Assembly (NCBI RefSeq): GCF_001510655.1
Contig: NZ_LMVC01000003.1
Coordinates: forward strand, 442,389-506,388
Direction of reading: 5' to 3'
DNA length: 64,000 bases
DNA from: Fictibacillus sp. FJAT-27399
GTDB lineage: Bacteria; Bacillota; Bacilli; Bacillales; Fictibacillaceae
Shown here one piece after another: positions 53,059 through 61,685 of the stretch (positions within the stretch are counted from its first letter, which is position 1; each line of letters begins with the position of its first letter). A program made the position numbers and the translations under genes. The notes beneath the pieces were generated by a model. The model made no database searches. It saw nothing but the letters and a program-made list of their open reading frames with translations, and was not told where the DNA came from.

Positions 53059-54117
53059 ATGGAAGAGCGAAAAATGATTTTAAACATGCTTAATGAAGGC
53101 AAGATTTCAGCAGAGGAAGCTGAAAAGCTATTGCTTGCTGTTAACCATAAAAAAGCGTTTGCGCTGCCATCCGGGACTTTGACTAAAAAACCAAAGGATA
53201 CAAAAAAGGATCCTTCTAAGGGCTTTAAAATGGGCAAATTCTTCAACAGGGTCGTTAAGCGGATCAAGACGGTTGATTTTGATCTGAATTTTGGCCCGCA
53301 TGAGGACGTTCACTACATTTTTGAAGACCGGCATGTCATGTTTGAAGCCATAGATATCGAGATTTATAATGGATCTATTACGATTGTTCCATGGGACAGA
53401 AATGATGTCCAGATTGAATGTGAGGCGGAAGTTTACAAGATTCCTGAAGGGACAGCAGCAAAAACAAAGTTCCGCAACGAAACGTTTTATGATTGTGATG
53501 CGACTCGCCTTCGCTTTTATGCAAGAAATAAACATCAGAAAGTGAATGCGGTCATCTCTGTACCGAGGAAAAACTATCAGGAGGTAAAGCTCGTCACGTT
53601 CAACGGCGGAATTAAGATCGGTGATTGTGAAGGCCGGCAGATGGCCTTAAAGACCACGATCGGCTCACTTTTCGTCAATAATTGCAGTGGAGAGAAGCTG
53701 AAGGCCGAAGCGTCAAACGGCAGCATCACCTTAAAGGAAAGCCAATGGAAAGAGCTGATCGCCGAGACGATGAACGGTCCCGTACGGCTGAACGGGCAGG
53801 TGGATGACATTCGAATCGAAACGATCAACGGCTCCATTTATTATCGTTTAGACACTCCGGCGACAGGGTATGCATCATTAAAAACTGTCACGGGTAAAAT
53901 AGAAGCAGAATTACCTGAATCACTGGAAGTCGAGGCTAGTTTAAAAACCTATGTTGGCGGTCTTGTCAGTGACTTTGACGGAATGGAAGTCTTGGAGCAA
54001 AAAAAGGAAGTAACCAAGAAGTTTCTTCGTTTTATTGCTAATAAAGGAAACGAACCGGCTTACCGTATGGAAGCGGAAGCCAAGACAGGATCCATTGCCA
54101 TCCTGAAGGTTAAATAA
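53059..54117 (+). CDS. yvlB: YvlB-like DUF4097 beta-helix protein
   Basis: A 352-residue protein. Residues 1-30 (MEERKMILNMLNEGKISAEE) are a SHOCT-like helical domain found in PspC/YvlB partners; residues about 95-345 are the DUF4097 repeat domain with ladder-like strands such as NGSITIVP, NGGIKIG and NGSIYYRL. No signal peptide, so it is probably cytoplasmic or membrane associated. ATG start after GAAGGGGGC. Confidence 0.85.
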   Translation: MEERKMILNMLNEGKISAEEAEKLLLAVNHKKAFALPSGTLTKKPKDTKKDPSKGFKMGKFFNRVVKRIKTVDFDLNFGPHEDVHYIFEDRHVMFEAIDIEIYNGSITIVPWDRNDVQIECEAEVYKIPEGTAAKTKFRNETFYDCDATRLRFYARNKHQKVNAVISVPRKNYQEVKLVTFNGGIKIGDCEGRQMALKTTIGSLFVNNCSGEKLKAEASNGSITLKESQWKELIAETMNGPVRLNGQVDDIRIETINGSIYYRLDTPATGYASLKTVTGKIEAELPESLEVEASLKTYVGGLVSDFDGMEVLEQKKEVTKKFLRFIANKGNEPAYRMEAEAKTGSIAILKVK

Positions 54118-54128
54118 GGAGTGACATC

Positions 54129-54323
54129 ATGAAAAGACTTGTTCGTTCTAGTGACCGGAAATTAGCCGGTGTCTGCGGGGGCATTGCTGACTATTTCGCC
54201 ATTGATCCTGTAATTGTTCGTCTGATCGTCATTGTTGCCCTTATCGCGACAGCTGTAGCACCTGTTGTTATCGGCTATTTGATTGCCATATTTATCATTC
54301 CTGAAGAAAGTGAAGTGCACTAA
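54129..54323 (+). CDS. yvlC: PspC domain protein YvlC
   Basis: A 64-residue protein with the PspC motif KLAGVCGGIADYFAIDPVIV and one long helix (about 35-57). PspC proteins respond to membrane stress. ATG start behind AAGGAGTG, 11 bp after yvlB; it abuts yvlD with no gap. Confidence 0.9.
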   Translation: MKRLVRSSDRKLAGVCGGIADYFAIDPVIVRLIVIVALIATAVAPVVIGYLIAIFIIPEESEVH

Positions 54324-54695
54324 ATGTTTAACTGGTTAATCTCTTTACTTGTGAACACTGTAGTTCTTATGGTGGTTGCAGGCTATTATCCGCCTTTTCA
54401 CCTGGAAGGGGTCGGTGCTGCTTTTTTAGCCAGCATCATCCTTTCCATTTTCAACTTATTTATCAAGCCCATACTGATCCTGCTGACGCTCCCCGTCACC
54501 GTATTGTCTTTCGGTCTGTTTCTTATCGTGATCAACGCCATTCTGCTTATGCTGACAGCGAAAGTCATGGGAGATCAGTTTAATATCGACGGATTTGGCG
54601 CCGCCTTTTTGGCAGCGATCATTATCTCAGTATTAAACCTGTTGATTCAAAATTTTATAATTGAACCTATGCAAAAAAAGAAGCGTTCCAGATAG
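54324..54695 (+). CDS. yvlD: Phage holin family membrane protein YvlD
   Basis: A 123-residue protein with four hydrophobic helices and the family stretch FIKPILILLTLPVTVLSFGL. It begins directly after the yvlC stop. In B. subtilis it is the last gene of yvlABCD. A half REP-like element follows. Confidence 0.88.
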   Translation: MFNWLISLLVNTVVLMVVAGYYPPFHLEGVGAAFLASIILSIFNLFIKPILILLTLPVTVLSFGLFLIVINAILLMLTAKVMGDQFNIDGFGAAFLAAIIISVLNLLIQNFIIEPMQKKKRSR

Positions 54696-54729
54696 GGGCG
54701 CTTTTTTGGTAGTTAAATCGAGGAGGTGT

Positions 54730-54760
54730 GGTGCCAGGCACCGAGGCACCAAGGCACCAA
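54730..54760. repeat. Partial REP-like element
   Basis: GGTGCCAGGCACC followed by two more GGCACC copies spaced 8-9 bp. It shares the 12 bp palindrome with the hairpin after uvrA but lacks the second arm. It lies 35 bp before the GNAT gene. Confidence 0.55.
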
Positions 54761-54792
54761 GTTTGCTTACAGCAAACAGAAGGAGGCGAAAA

Positions 54793-55287
54793 ATGGAATC
54801 TGAAAGGCTGCAGTTCAGGGAGTATTCGATGGAGGATTTGGAGTTTTATGCTTCTCTATGGGGACAATCTGATGTTGTTCAATACATAGGGAAAGGGTTA
54901 ACAAAAACAAAAAAGGAAGCCACGAAAAGTTTAGAGAATTGGATCCTTCCAGGCTACAAAAATGGTTTGGGCCTTTATATCATACTGCATAAAGAGACAG
55001 GGGAGCCTATCGGGCACGCTGGCCTGGTCCGGCAGATTGTGGAGGGGAGAAGAGAGACGGAGATCGGCTATTGGCTGGCAAAACCTTTTTGGGGGAAAGG
55101 GTTTGCATCAGAAGCAGCTGCCTTTTTCATGTCCTACGGAAAGATTCAGCTGAAGTATGGAAGGATGATCTCTCTTATTCATCCCAAGAATACTGCGTCC
55201 ATTGCTGTGGCAAAAAAAATCGGCATGGCCTATGAAAAAACGGTGTTCTTTAACGGAAGCCGTACTCGTATATATGCTTCAGGATGA
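54793..55287 (+). CDS. GNAT-family acetyltransferase
   Basis: A 164-residue protein of the RimJ/RimL-like class, with MESERLQFREYSMEDLEFY at the start, the acetyl-CoA region YWLAKPFWGKGFASEA (about 96-111) and the C-terminal NTASIAVAKKIGMAYE. It could acetylate a ribosomal protein or a small molecule. ATG start behind AGAAGGAGG; the 44 upstream codons come from the REP-like region and yvlD tail. Confidence 0.88.
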   Translation: MESERLQFREYSMEDLEFYASLWGQSDVVQYIGKGLTKTKKEATKSLENWILPGYKNGLGLYIILHKETGEPIGHAGLVRQIVEGRRETEIGYWLAKPFWGKGFASEAAAFFMSYGKIQLKYGRMISLIHPKNTASIAVAKKIGMAYEKTVFFNGSRTRIYASG

Positions 55288-55406
55288 TAGCAGACACTAG
55301 GGCTACAGGATGGCAAGGATATGAATATTTTTGAAAAATGAATTTTGTTACCTTATTGCCCTTAGTGTACAATAATAGTTGAATGGAAGAACAATAGGAG
55401 GAAACC

Positions 55407-56342
55407 ATGGCGAAAGTACATACAAAAGAGTTGATCGATAAATTTCAGCTTGAACTGGTCAGCGGGGAAGAAGGTGTGCACCGCACGATTACGACCAGTG
55501 ATATTTCCCGTCCGGGACTTGAGATGGCTGGGTATTTTACTTATTATCCTGCTGAACGGCTTCAGCTTCTTGGAAAAACAGAACTTTCTTTTATCAGCGA
55601 ACTGCCTTCTCAAATTCGCATAGAGCGGATGGAACAGCTGTGTACGGATGAAACACCGGGCATTATTATCTCGAGGGAAATGGAAGTGCCTAAAGAGCTG
55701 CTGATTGCCTCTCATGGGACAGGCGTGCCGATCATGCGGACGAAAATGACCACTACCCGCCTGTCGAGCAGACTGACCAATTATTTGGAAAGCCGCCTAG
55801 CACCAATGACTGCTGTTCATGGTGTATTGGTTGATATATATGGAATCGGAGTGCTCATTAAAGGAGACAGCGGGGTAGGAAAAAGTGAAACTGCGCTGGA
55901 GCTAGTGAAACGGGGACATCGTCTGGTTGCGGATGATTCTGTAGAAATCCGCCAGGAAGATGAAGAGACTCTCGTCGGAAGTGCGCCTGAGCTGATCCAG
56001 CATCTGCTGGAGATCCGAGGTCTCGGTATCATCAACGTCATGACGCTGTTTGGTGCGGGAGCGATTCGAAACTATAAAAAGATTTCTCTCATTATCAACC
56101 TGGAAACCTGGGATTCCAAAAAGGTATACGACCGTCTTGGGCTTGAAGAAGAGACCATGCCAATTCTGGACGCTGAGGTGCCGATTTTAACGGTGCCCGT
56201 CCGTCCGGGACGTAACCTTGCTGTCATTATAGAAGTGGCTGCGATGAACTTCCGCCTGAAACGAATGGGTATGAATGCTGCCAAGCAGTTTAACGACAGA
56301 CTTACTGATGCTATTGCGTCTGGCGATGAAGAAGATTTATAA
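55407..56342 (+). CDS. hprK: HPr kinase/phosphorylase
   Basis: HprK phosphorylates HPr on Ser46 and removes the phosphate, setting carbon catabolite repression. The 311-residue protein has an N-terminal domain (about 1-130), the P-loop [10 protein letters not shown] (about 153-162), the catalytic RLVADD and the family signature [11 protein letters not shown] (about 203-213). ATG start behind ATAGGAGGAA. Leading a group with lgt and ppaX as in B. subtilis. Confidence 0.97.
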   Translation: MAKVHTKELIDKFQLELVSGEEGVHRTITTSDISRPGLEMAGYFTYYPAERLQLLGKTELSFISELPSQIRIERMEQLCTDETPGIIISREMEVPKELLIASHGTGVPIMRTKMTTTRLSSRLTNYLESRLAPMTAVHGVLVDIYGIGVLIKGDSGVGKSETALELVKRGHRLVADDSVEIRQEDEETLVGSAPELIQHLLEIRGLGIINVMTLFGAGAIRNYKKISLIINLETWDSKKVYDRLGLEEETMPILDAEVPILTVPVRPGRNLAVIIEVAAMNFRLKRMGMNAAKQFNDRLTDAIASGDEEDL

Positions 56343-56347
56343 ATCAT

Positions 56348-56590
56348 GGCTCTTTTCTAAATGATTTTTGCTTTGGGACGATTTAGTAAAGAATCTTCTT
56401 TGATAAGTTGATTGGAGTGCAAGGGACGAGACTACGGCTAGGAGAAGCGGGACAGGTGAGACCCACAGGCGCATGCGCTGAGGAGGTAGGCGCTTGCGCC
56501 GGTAAGGCTCACCGCCCGCCCCACGGAAAGCGAGCATCCTGAAACGGAAATCAACTACTCCCAAGGGCAACAAATTTTACGAAAACAGCC
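56348..56590 (-). repeat. Modular intergenic repeat, copy D (class 2)
   Basis: Read on the minus strand it starts GGCTGTTTTCGTAAAATTTG and ends AAATCATTTAGAAAAGAGCC; these ends are imperfect inverted repeats. The core GTTGATTTCCGTTTCAGG, one GC-rich module (GGCGCTTGCGCC, GCGCATGCGCC) and ACTCCAATCAACTTATC are as in copy C. It interrupts the hprK to lgt gap. Confidence 0.85.
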
Positions 56591-56629
56591 TAAATCATAT
56601 AAAAAGATAGATAGAAGGAAGTGTGAATC

Positions 56630-57445
56630 GTGGACGCTAGTATTCATCCGATTGACCGGGTTGCATTTGAACTAGGCCCCATTACCGTCTATTGGTATGG
56701 GGTTATTATCGGGCTTGGAGCTTTGCTCGGGCTTTGGATTGCCGTCAGGGAGTCTGAACGCCGCGGGCTTGGGAAAGATATGTTCGTGGACGTTGTTATG
56801 TGGGCAGTGCCGATCGCCATTATCTGTGCACGGATATATTATGTTGCGTTTGAATGGGATTTCTACAGTAAGCATCCCGAAAAAATTATTGCCATCTGGG
56901 AAGGCGGCATCGCCATCCATGGGGCGCTCATCGGTTCTTTTTTAACCGCTTTTATTTTTTCAAAAATCCGTGGCATCTCGTTCTGGAAACTGGCGGACAT
57001 CGCGGCTCCCAGTATCATACTCGGCCAGGGAATCGGACGCTGGGGCAATTTTATGAATCAGGAAGCACACGGAGGCCCCGTCAGCCGCAGCTTTTTGGAA
57101 AACACCCTGCACCTACCCGACTTTATCGTGAATCAAATGTACATTAATGGAACGTACTATCACCCTACTTTCTTATATGAATCACTTTGGGACTTGGCGG
57201 GATTTGTGATCCTGATGTTGTTAAGAAAAGCTAATCTCAAACGGGGTGAGCTGTTTTTCGGCTATGTCATCTGGTATTCGATCGGAAGATTTTTTGTTGA
57301 AGGACTGCGGACGGACAGCTTGATGCTCACCTCAACATTAAGGATCGCTCAAGTGATCTCTCTCGTACTGATCGCCGTGTCAATCATTTTAATCATCTAC
57401 CGCCGCAAAGCGGGACTGTCTGAGAAGCGCTACCTGGAAGGGTAA
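56630..57445 (+). CDS. lgt: Prolipoprotein diacylglyceryl transferase
   Basis: Attaches diacylglycerol to the lipobox cysteine of lipoproteins, including QoxA, CccB and GerC-type proteins here. The 271-residue protein has seven helices, [13 protein letters not shown] with the key His, and the Lgt signature [13 protein letters not shown] (about 136-148). GTG start behind AGAAGGAAG. Confidence 0.97.
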   Translation: MDASIHPIDRVAFELGPITVYWYGVIIGLGALLGLWIAVRESERRGLGKDMFVDVVMWAVPIAIICARIYYVAFEWDFYSKHPEKIIAIWEGGIAIHGALIGSFLTAFIFSKIRGISFWKLADIAAPSIILGQGIGRWGNFMNQEAHGGPVSRSFLENTLHLPDFIVNQMYINGTYYHPTFLYESLWDLAGFVILMLLRKANLKRGELFFGYVIWYSIGRFFVEGLRTDSLMLTSTLRIAQVISLVLIAVSIILIIYRRKAGLSEKRYLEG

Positions 57446-57506
57446 GCCCTCTCGGCTGCCCTTTAAGTAAAAGCCAGACAGAACAACACGAAAGGACTCT
57501 CATGCT

Positions 57507-58148
57507 ATGAAAATCAATACGGCTTTATTTGATTTAGACGGAACGCTTATCAACACGAACGAACTAATCATTGCCTCCTATCTTCATACGCTTGATAAGT
57601 TTTTCCCTGAACAATACAATCGCGAACATATTATTCCTCTGATGGGGATGCCCCTGACCGAAACGATGGAGCACTTTGACAAGAACCAAGTCAAAGAGCT
57701 CATTGAAACGTACAAAGACCATAACCTTTCTCACCATGATGAACTCGTTACAGAGTTTGAAGGGGTGATTGAAACGATCGAGACGCTGCATAAAAACGGC
57801 TACAAACTTGGCATCGTGACCACAAAGATGAGACGTTCCGTTAACCTGGGGCTTAAACTTGCCGGTCTTGACTGCTATTTTGATACGATCGTTACGCTCG
57901 ATGATGTGGAGCGGGCCAAGCCTGATGCGGAACCTGTGGAAAAAGCACTGGCTCTACTGAATGCCAAGCCCGAGGAAGCCATTATGATTGGTGACAGCAA
58001 GTATGATATTCTGTCAGGAAAAAATGCGGGGACAAAAACAGCAGGAGTGGCCTGGACCATCCGTGGCCGTGAGTATCTTGAGGAGTTTTCACCAGATTAT
58101 ATGCTGGATGAAATGACGGACCTGCTGGCCATTTTAGGAGAGAAATAA
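57507..58148 (+). CDS. ppaX: Pyrophosphatase PpaX
   Basis: Hydrolyses the pyrophosphate released when HprK/P phosphorolyses seryl-phosphorylated HPr. The 213-residue HAD protein has DLDGTLINTNEL (about 9-20), VTTKMR (about 104-109), AKPDAEP with the catalytic Lys and MIGDSKYDI (about 157-165). ATG start behind AAAGGACTC. Position between lgt and an acyltransferase gene matches B. subtilis. Confidence 0.93.
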   Translation: MKINTALFDLDGTLINTNELIIASYLHTLDKFFPEQYNREHIIPLMGMPLTETMEHFDKNQVKELIETYKDHNLSHHDELVTEFEGVIETIETLHKNGYKLGIVTTKMRRSVNLGLKLAGLDCYFDTIVTLDDVERAKPDAEPVEKALALLNAKPEEAIMIGDSKYDILSGKNAGTKTAGVAWTIRGREYLEEFSPDYMLDEMTDLLAILGEK

Positions 58149-58149
58149 A

Positions 58150-58665
58150 GTGAGGAAAACGGAACGGTACCCTGTTCAAGGCAAAAATTCGCTTTACCAG
58201 GTCTATGCCACGGTGCCTTTTTGGAAGGTGGCAAAGAATTTTGCTGCCATCCAGGTATCGCGCTATACTCCCTTTCTGCCCGTGAAAAACTGGATCTATA
58301 GGACTTTTCTCGGGATGAAGGTAGGAGAAGATACAGCGGTCGCCCTGATGGTGATGATGGATGTCATGTTTCCCGAGCGGATTTCGATTGGCCGAAATAC
58401 GGTCATCGGTTATAACACGACGATTCTCGCACATGAATACTTGATCCGGGAGTACCGGCTTGGTGATGTGACCATCGGGGATGAAGTGATGATCGGTGCA
58501 AACAGCACGATCCTTCCAGGGGTCACGATTGGACATGGTGCAGTTGTTTCTGCAGGCACACTCGTTCATAAAGACGTACCCGCAGGGGCCTTTGTCGGCG
58601 GAAATCCCATGCAAATCATTTATACGAAAGAAGAAATGGAAGGCCGGGAGCGGGAAAAAAGTTGA
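58150..58665 (+). CDS. yvoF: Hexapeptide-repeat acyltransferase YvoF-like
   Basis: A 171-residue left-handed beta-helix enzyme with hexapeptide repeats (ISIGRNTVIGYNTTI, VTIGDEVMIGANSTI, GVTIGHGAVVSAG) and the HEYLIREY loop supplying a catalytic His. Probably an O-acetyltransferase of unknown acceptor. GTG start one base after the ppaX stop, behind AGGAGAG. Confidence 0.88.
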   Translation: MRKTERYPVQGKNSLYQVYATVPFWKVAKNFAAIQVSRYTPFLPVKNWIYRTFLGMKVGEDTAVALMVMMDVMFPERISIGRNTVIGYNTTILAHEYLIREYRLGDVTIGDEVMIGANSTILPGVTIGHGAVVSAGTLVHKDVPAGAFVGGNPMQIIYTKEEMEGREREKS

Positions 58666-58752
58666 ATTTTGTCGTGCTTTCGGCTCTTGGGTTTTTATTG
58701 CGTAAGGAGTATACTAGAAACAAGACAACTCGGTAAGCAGGAGGGAAGAAAC

Positions 58753-59334
58753 TTGAATCGAAAATCTTTTTCTATATTTTTTGTAAGAGATACATTCAAA
58801 GTAGGCCATCTCATGGACGATAGCACCATCGGTCAACATTCTGCATCCCAAGCCAGCAGCAACACAGAACTTCTTGCAACAAGAGACGCTTACCGTTTTC
58901 GCACTACAGTTTCCCGGTTAAAAGGAAGTGCATTTGTAAAGCACTATGAGCTGCATGATGATAAAGCCAGTATCTATTATTATGGTGATTATGCATCCTA
59001 TCGCAGGCTTGTACCTCATTCTGCACTCGGGAAGGAAGACTACTTACACTACTTAGGCACTGAAGAAGCAGTGTACCAACTACTCCTTGAGTCCACGGTT
59101 TATTTGCTGAAAGAACTCCATTTCCTTAATCATGTAAACATCGAAATTCCGAACCATGGTAAAAAATATACAGTCAACGTTTCACGGAACGAATTGGACG
59201 AACACCTGGATTGCCATCTGTCTGAAATGAAGGACGGACACCATCACCGGTTTTATTTATTATGCCGGGATTTAGAAGTGGAAAAATTCGTATCTCAATT
59301 TGTAAAAGTTAAAAGGCTGCGCAGAAAACATTAA
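58753..59334 (+). CDS. Conserved-looking soluble protein, function unknown
   Basis: From a TTG 8 bp after CAGGAGGG the product is 193 residues, soluble, with a His-rich stretch KDGHHHRFYLLCRDLEVEKF and a basic end VKRLRRKH. No transmembrane segment. It stands where B. subtilis and relatives have small genes between yvoF and hisZ. An open frame extends 28 codons further upstream but without a ribosome binding site. Confidence 0.65.
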   Translation: MNRKSFSIFFVRDTFKVGHLMDDSTIGQHSASQASSNTELLATRDAYRFRTTVSRLKGSAFVKHYELHDDKASIYYYGDYASYRRLVPHSALGKEDYLHYLGTEEAVYQLLLESTVYLLKELHFLNHVNIEIPNHGKKYTVNVSRNELDEHLDCHLSEMKDGHHHRFYLLCRDLEVEKFVSQFVKVKRLRRKH

Positions 59335-59348
59335 ATTTTGCTGAGAAA

Positions 59349-59679
59349 AAGGGGCTGTCCAAGAAGTCTGTAAGCTGTTGATTTCCGTTCCAGGCTGCTC
59401 GCTTTTACCGGCGCGAGCTCCTACTTTCGCGGGGCGTGCGGTGAGCCTTACCGGCGTGAACGCCTACTTTTTGGTGCAAGCACCGGCGGGAGTCTCACCT
59501 GTCACGCTAGTCCCGCAGGACAAGGAAGGCTCCGGCAGCTTTTTATCGCACGAAGAAAATGTGAAGTTCATTTTCGAGGAGTCTCGCATCTTCCACTTCA
59601 ATTAACTTTTCATTGAAGATTTTTCAAGCCAAAAAGGGGCTGCCTGAAGGTCAATTTTCGACTTTCTGGACAGCCCCTT
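59349..59679 (+). repeat. Modular intergenic repeat, copy E (class 1, longest)
   Basis: The 331 bp element begins AAGGGGCTGTCCAAGAAGTC and ends GACTTTCTGGACAGCCCCTT, matching copy B at both ends and in the terminal hairpin. Relative to B it carries two extra GC-rich modules (TACCGGCGCGAGCTCCTA and TACCGGCGTGAACGCCTA) and the GACAAGGAAGGCTCCGGCAG block shared with copy C. Copies B and E are near identical outside those modules. Confidence 0.88.
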
Positions 59680-59733
59680 TTTTATTTTGTTTGGCTTTGT
59701 TAAAGCATATTGTTGATTTCCAATCATAATGGA

Positions 59734-59801
59734 CATCGCATACTGATGCTTAAAAGAGGCCCTCAAGTCTTTTTCTCCATGAAAAAGGGGTGATAGCTGG
59801 C
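59734..59801 (-). repeat. Seventy-bp GCCAGC/CATCAGTA repeat, copy 2
   Basis: On the minus strand: GCCAGCTATCACCCC, a variable middle, then GACTTGAGGGCCTCTTTTAA and GCATCAGTATGCGATG. Matches copies at 29.2 and 61.55 kb. Confidence 0.6.
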
Positions 59802-59884
59802 GATGATAAGAGCCGGCTGATTTGTGAAACAAATGAAGCGCAAGAAAAGCAGATGGGAACGATACTGCTATTCTTTTCGAAAAA

Positions 59885-60151
59885 CGCTGTAGGGAGAAGC
59901 TGACGAAAGAAGAAAGATACCTATCATTTTATATCGGAATCTGAAGCGGTCCATCATGAAAAACTGCATCAGCTCTATGAAGACAGGACCGAAAAATATT
60001 GTTCGCGGGGCTTGAGGGCAAGAAAAATCTCTCCATCCTGCCGTTTCACGGAATGGAGAGCTGGCTGGATTTAAGATGGGCTACCGACAGCAAAGGGAGA
60101 GCCAAAGATCATCCTGGAAAAAAAGCTGTGAATGATCTATTGAATGAGTGA
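59885..60151 (+). pseudogene. Decayed gene with at least two frameshifts
   Basis: Three overlapping frames give consecutive protein-like segments: EKRCREKLTKEERYLSFYIG, then SESEAVHHEKLHQLYEDRTE, then KILFAGLEGKKNLSILPFHG with MESWLDLRWATDSKGRAKDH and a stop at 60149-60151. No frame is intact and no start is visible. The parent family is not recognised. Its 3' end overlaps the convergent thioredoxin-like gene by 15 bp. Confidence 0.5.
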
Positions 60152-61144
60152 TTCCATCATGTCTGCGTTCAGGGGACCAATATGAAGCTGGGCGATCGTG
60201 CCGCTTTTGTCTATGACATACGTCGTTGGTAAGGTAAACGCATGATACTTTCCACCCACCTTCCCCTTTTCATCATATAAAACAGGGAAGGTGACGTGAT
60301 GCTTTTTGGCAAATGTTTTGGCCGCTTCACGTGAATCTTCTGAGGTAAGATTCACGGCGAGAATGACCACATCTTTGCTTCGATGTTCTTTATAAAACCG
60401 CTGCATCTCCGGCATCTCAGCCTGGCACGGAGGGCACCAGCTGGCCCAAAAGTTCAGAAACACTGTTTTTCCTTTATATTGGGAAAGTGAGATCGTTTTC
60501 CCGTCCAAAGAGTTTAGTTTGAAATCAGGCGGGGTGTTGCCTCTTTTCAAACCTGATACTCCTGCTTCAGCAGCTGGAAGCTTTTTATTCTCGATAGGGG
60601 CGGTTCCTTCTAAAGAAAGCAAAACAAGAGCTGCTAGTACAAGCGAGCTGAGTCTGTGAAAAAGTTTGTTTTTCATGAAAAAAAGAACAAAAAATATCCC
60701 GCATGATACGGTGGAAAAGGCAGCGGACACGATGCTTTTTTCATAGAAAGCATGAACACCCTCGTAAAACATGTAGAAGGCAGTTCCGGAGAGTGTGCCA
60801 GTGAATAATAAAGAGGATGCTGATGCATGCGTTCTGCTCAGAGCAATTAAAACATACAAACCAGCAGCGATCGTCCCAAAAACCAGCCCCGGTGTGCCTC
60901 CTGAGAAATAGAGAAGGTAACTGGGGTGCTTAATCGTCAATAACGGGTGTAGAAAAAAATAGCTTATTTTCCATATGAAAAGGATAAGGGTTGCGGCATT
61001 CCAGACTAGATTGATTTCTGCATACCCTTTGTTTTCCTCTTTGGCTTTAAAATGCACCACTCCATAAGCAAACATTCCAGATAACAATAGGAGCAAAAGC
61101 TGAGTGTTCAAGTGTAAGAGCCCCAGCTGAATAACTTCTGGCAT
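60137..61144 (-). CDS. Membrane-anchored thioredoxin-like protein (TlpA/ResA type)
   Basis: The 335-residue protein has about six or seven helices in residues 5-180 and an extracytoplasmic redoxin domain (about 205-335) with the active site WASWCPPCQAEMP. The fold should reduce or isomerise disulfides, for instance in apocytochrome maturation or spore envelope. The large polytopic membrane part is unusual against ResA, which has one helix. ATG start with GGCGG upstream. Confidence 0.85.
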   Translation of the reverse strand: MPEVIQLGLLHLNTQLLLLLLSGMFAYGVVHFKAKEENKGYAEINLVWNAATLILFIWKISYFFLHPLLTIKHPSYLLYFSGGTPGLVFGTIAAGLYVLIALSRTHASASSLLFTGTLSGTAFYMFYEGVHAFYEKSIVSAAFSTVSCGIFFVLFFMKNKLFHRLSSLVLAALVLLSLEGTAPIENKKLPAAEAGVSGLKRGNTPPDFKLNSLDGKTISLSQYKGKTVFLNFWASWCPPCQAEMPEMQRFYKEHRSKDVVILAVNLTSEDSREAAKTFAKKHHVTFPVLYDEKGKVGGKYHAFTLPTTYVIDKSGTIAQLHIGPLNADMMESLIQ

Positions 61145-61242
61145 CGATCATAACCGCCTTCCTTAAAAACATATATTACTATTACCTTATCCACGGTAAG
61201 GGACAAGTATGATAGAGAAAATCATAAAAAGGGTGATGAATA

Positions 61243-61485
61243 ATGAGTCGTGTAACGGATGAAATACGCTCAAGATTTAAATGTGTGAAATGCCAGCATG
61301 ACCAATGTCAAACGAAGGAACTTGCCATGACAGGATCGGGCTTAAGCAAGCTTCTCGATATCCAGCATAACCATTATTTGTTTGTTTCGTGTGAGAACTG
61401 CGGATATGTGGAGGTTTACAATCCGTCCATTCTGGAAGGGAAGAAAGGGCAGCTCGGGACGATCATGGACATCTTCTTCGGATGA
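61243..61485 (+). CDS. Small zinc-ribbon protein
   Basis: An 80-residue protein with two Cys pairs, FKCVKCQHDQCQT and VSCENCGYVEVY, forming a probable zinc ribbon, as in a widespread family of short nucleic-acid-binding-like proteins of unknown role. ATG start after AAAAAGGGTGATG. A strong terminator follows. Confidence 0.75.
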   Translation: MSRVTDEIRSRFKCVKCQHDQCQTKELAMTGSGLSKLLDIQHNHYLFVSCENCGYVEVYNPSILEGKKGQLGTIMDIFFG

Positions 61486-61491
61486 AAAAAG

Positions 61492-61538
61492 GCTTCAGCA
61501 GCGGAACATCATGTTCTCGCTGTTGAAGCTTTTTTTTA
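61492..61538. terminator. Terminator after the zinc-ribbon gene
   Basis: GCTTCAGCAGCGGAACAT pairs imperfectly with ATGTTCTCGCTGTTGAAGC and is followed by eight T residues. Confidence 0.88.
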
Positions 61539-61548
61539 CGATTGTCAA

Positions 61549-61618
61549 CCTCTCATACTGATGCTTGAGAGAGCCCCTCAAATCATTTTTTATTTACAGC
61601 AGGGTTGGGATAGCTGGC
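61549..61618 (-). repeat. Seventy-bp GCCAGC/CATCAGTA repeat, copy 3
   Basis: On the minus strand: GCCAGCTATCCCAACC, a variable middle, then GATTTGAGGGGCTCTCTCAA and GCATCAGTATGAGAGG. Third copy of this family in the window. Confidence 0.6.
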
Positions 61619-61685
61619 TTTTTATAGGCCTCTTCAATCCAAACATACCCTAATTCATCATCTTGGATAAACAATATGTCTTTTG

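Noticed and set aside
56337-56573. 78-codon minus-strand frame in repeat copy D
   Set aside because: Same repeat-derived reading as above with no start signals.
59378-59832. Open frames on both strands in copy E and the adjacent 70-bp repeat
   Set aside because: They read repeat sequence; no ribosome binding site and no independent support.
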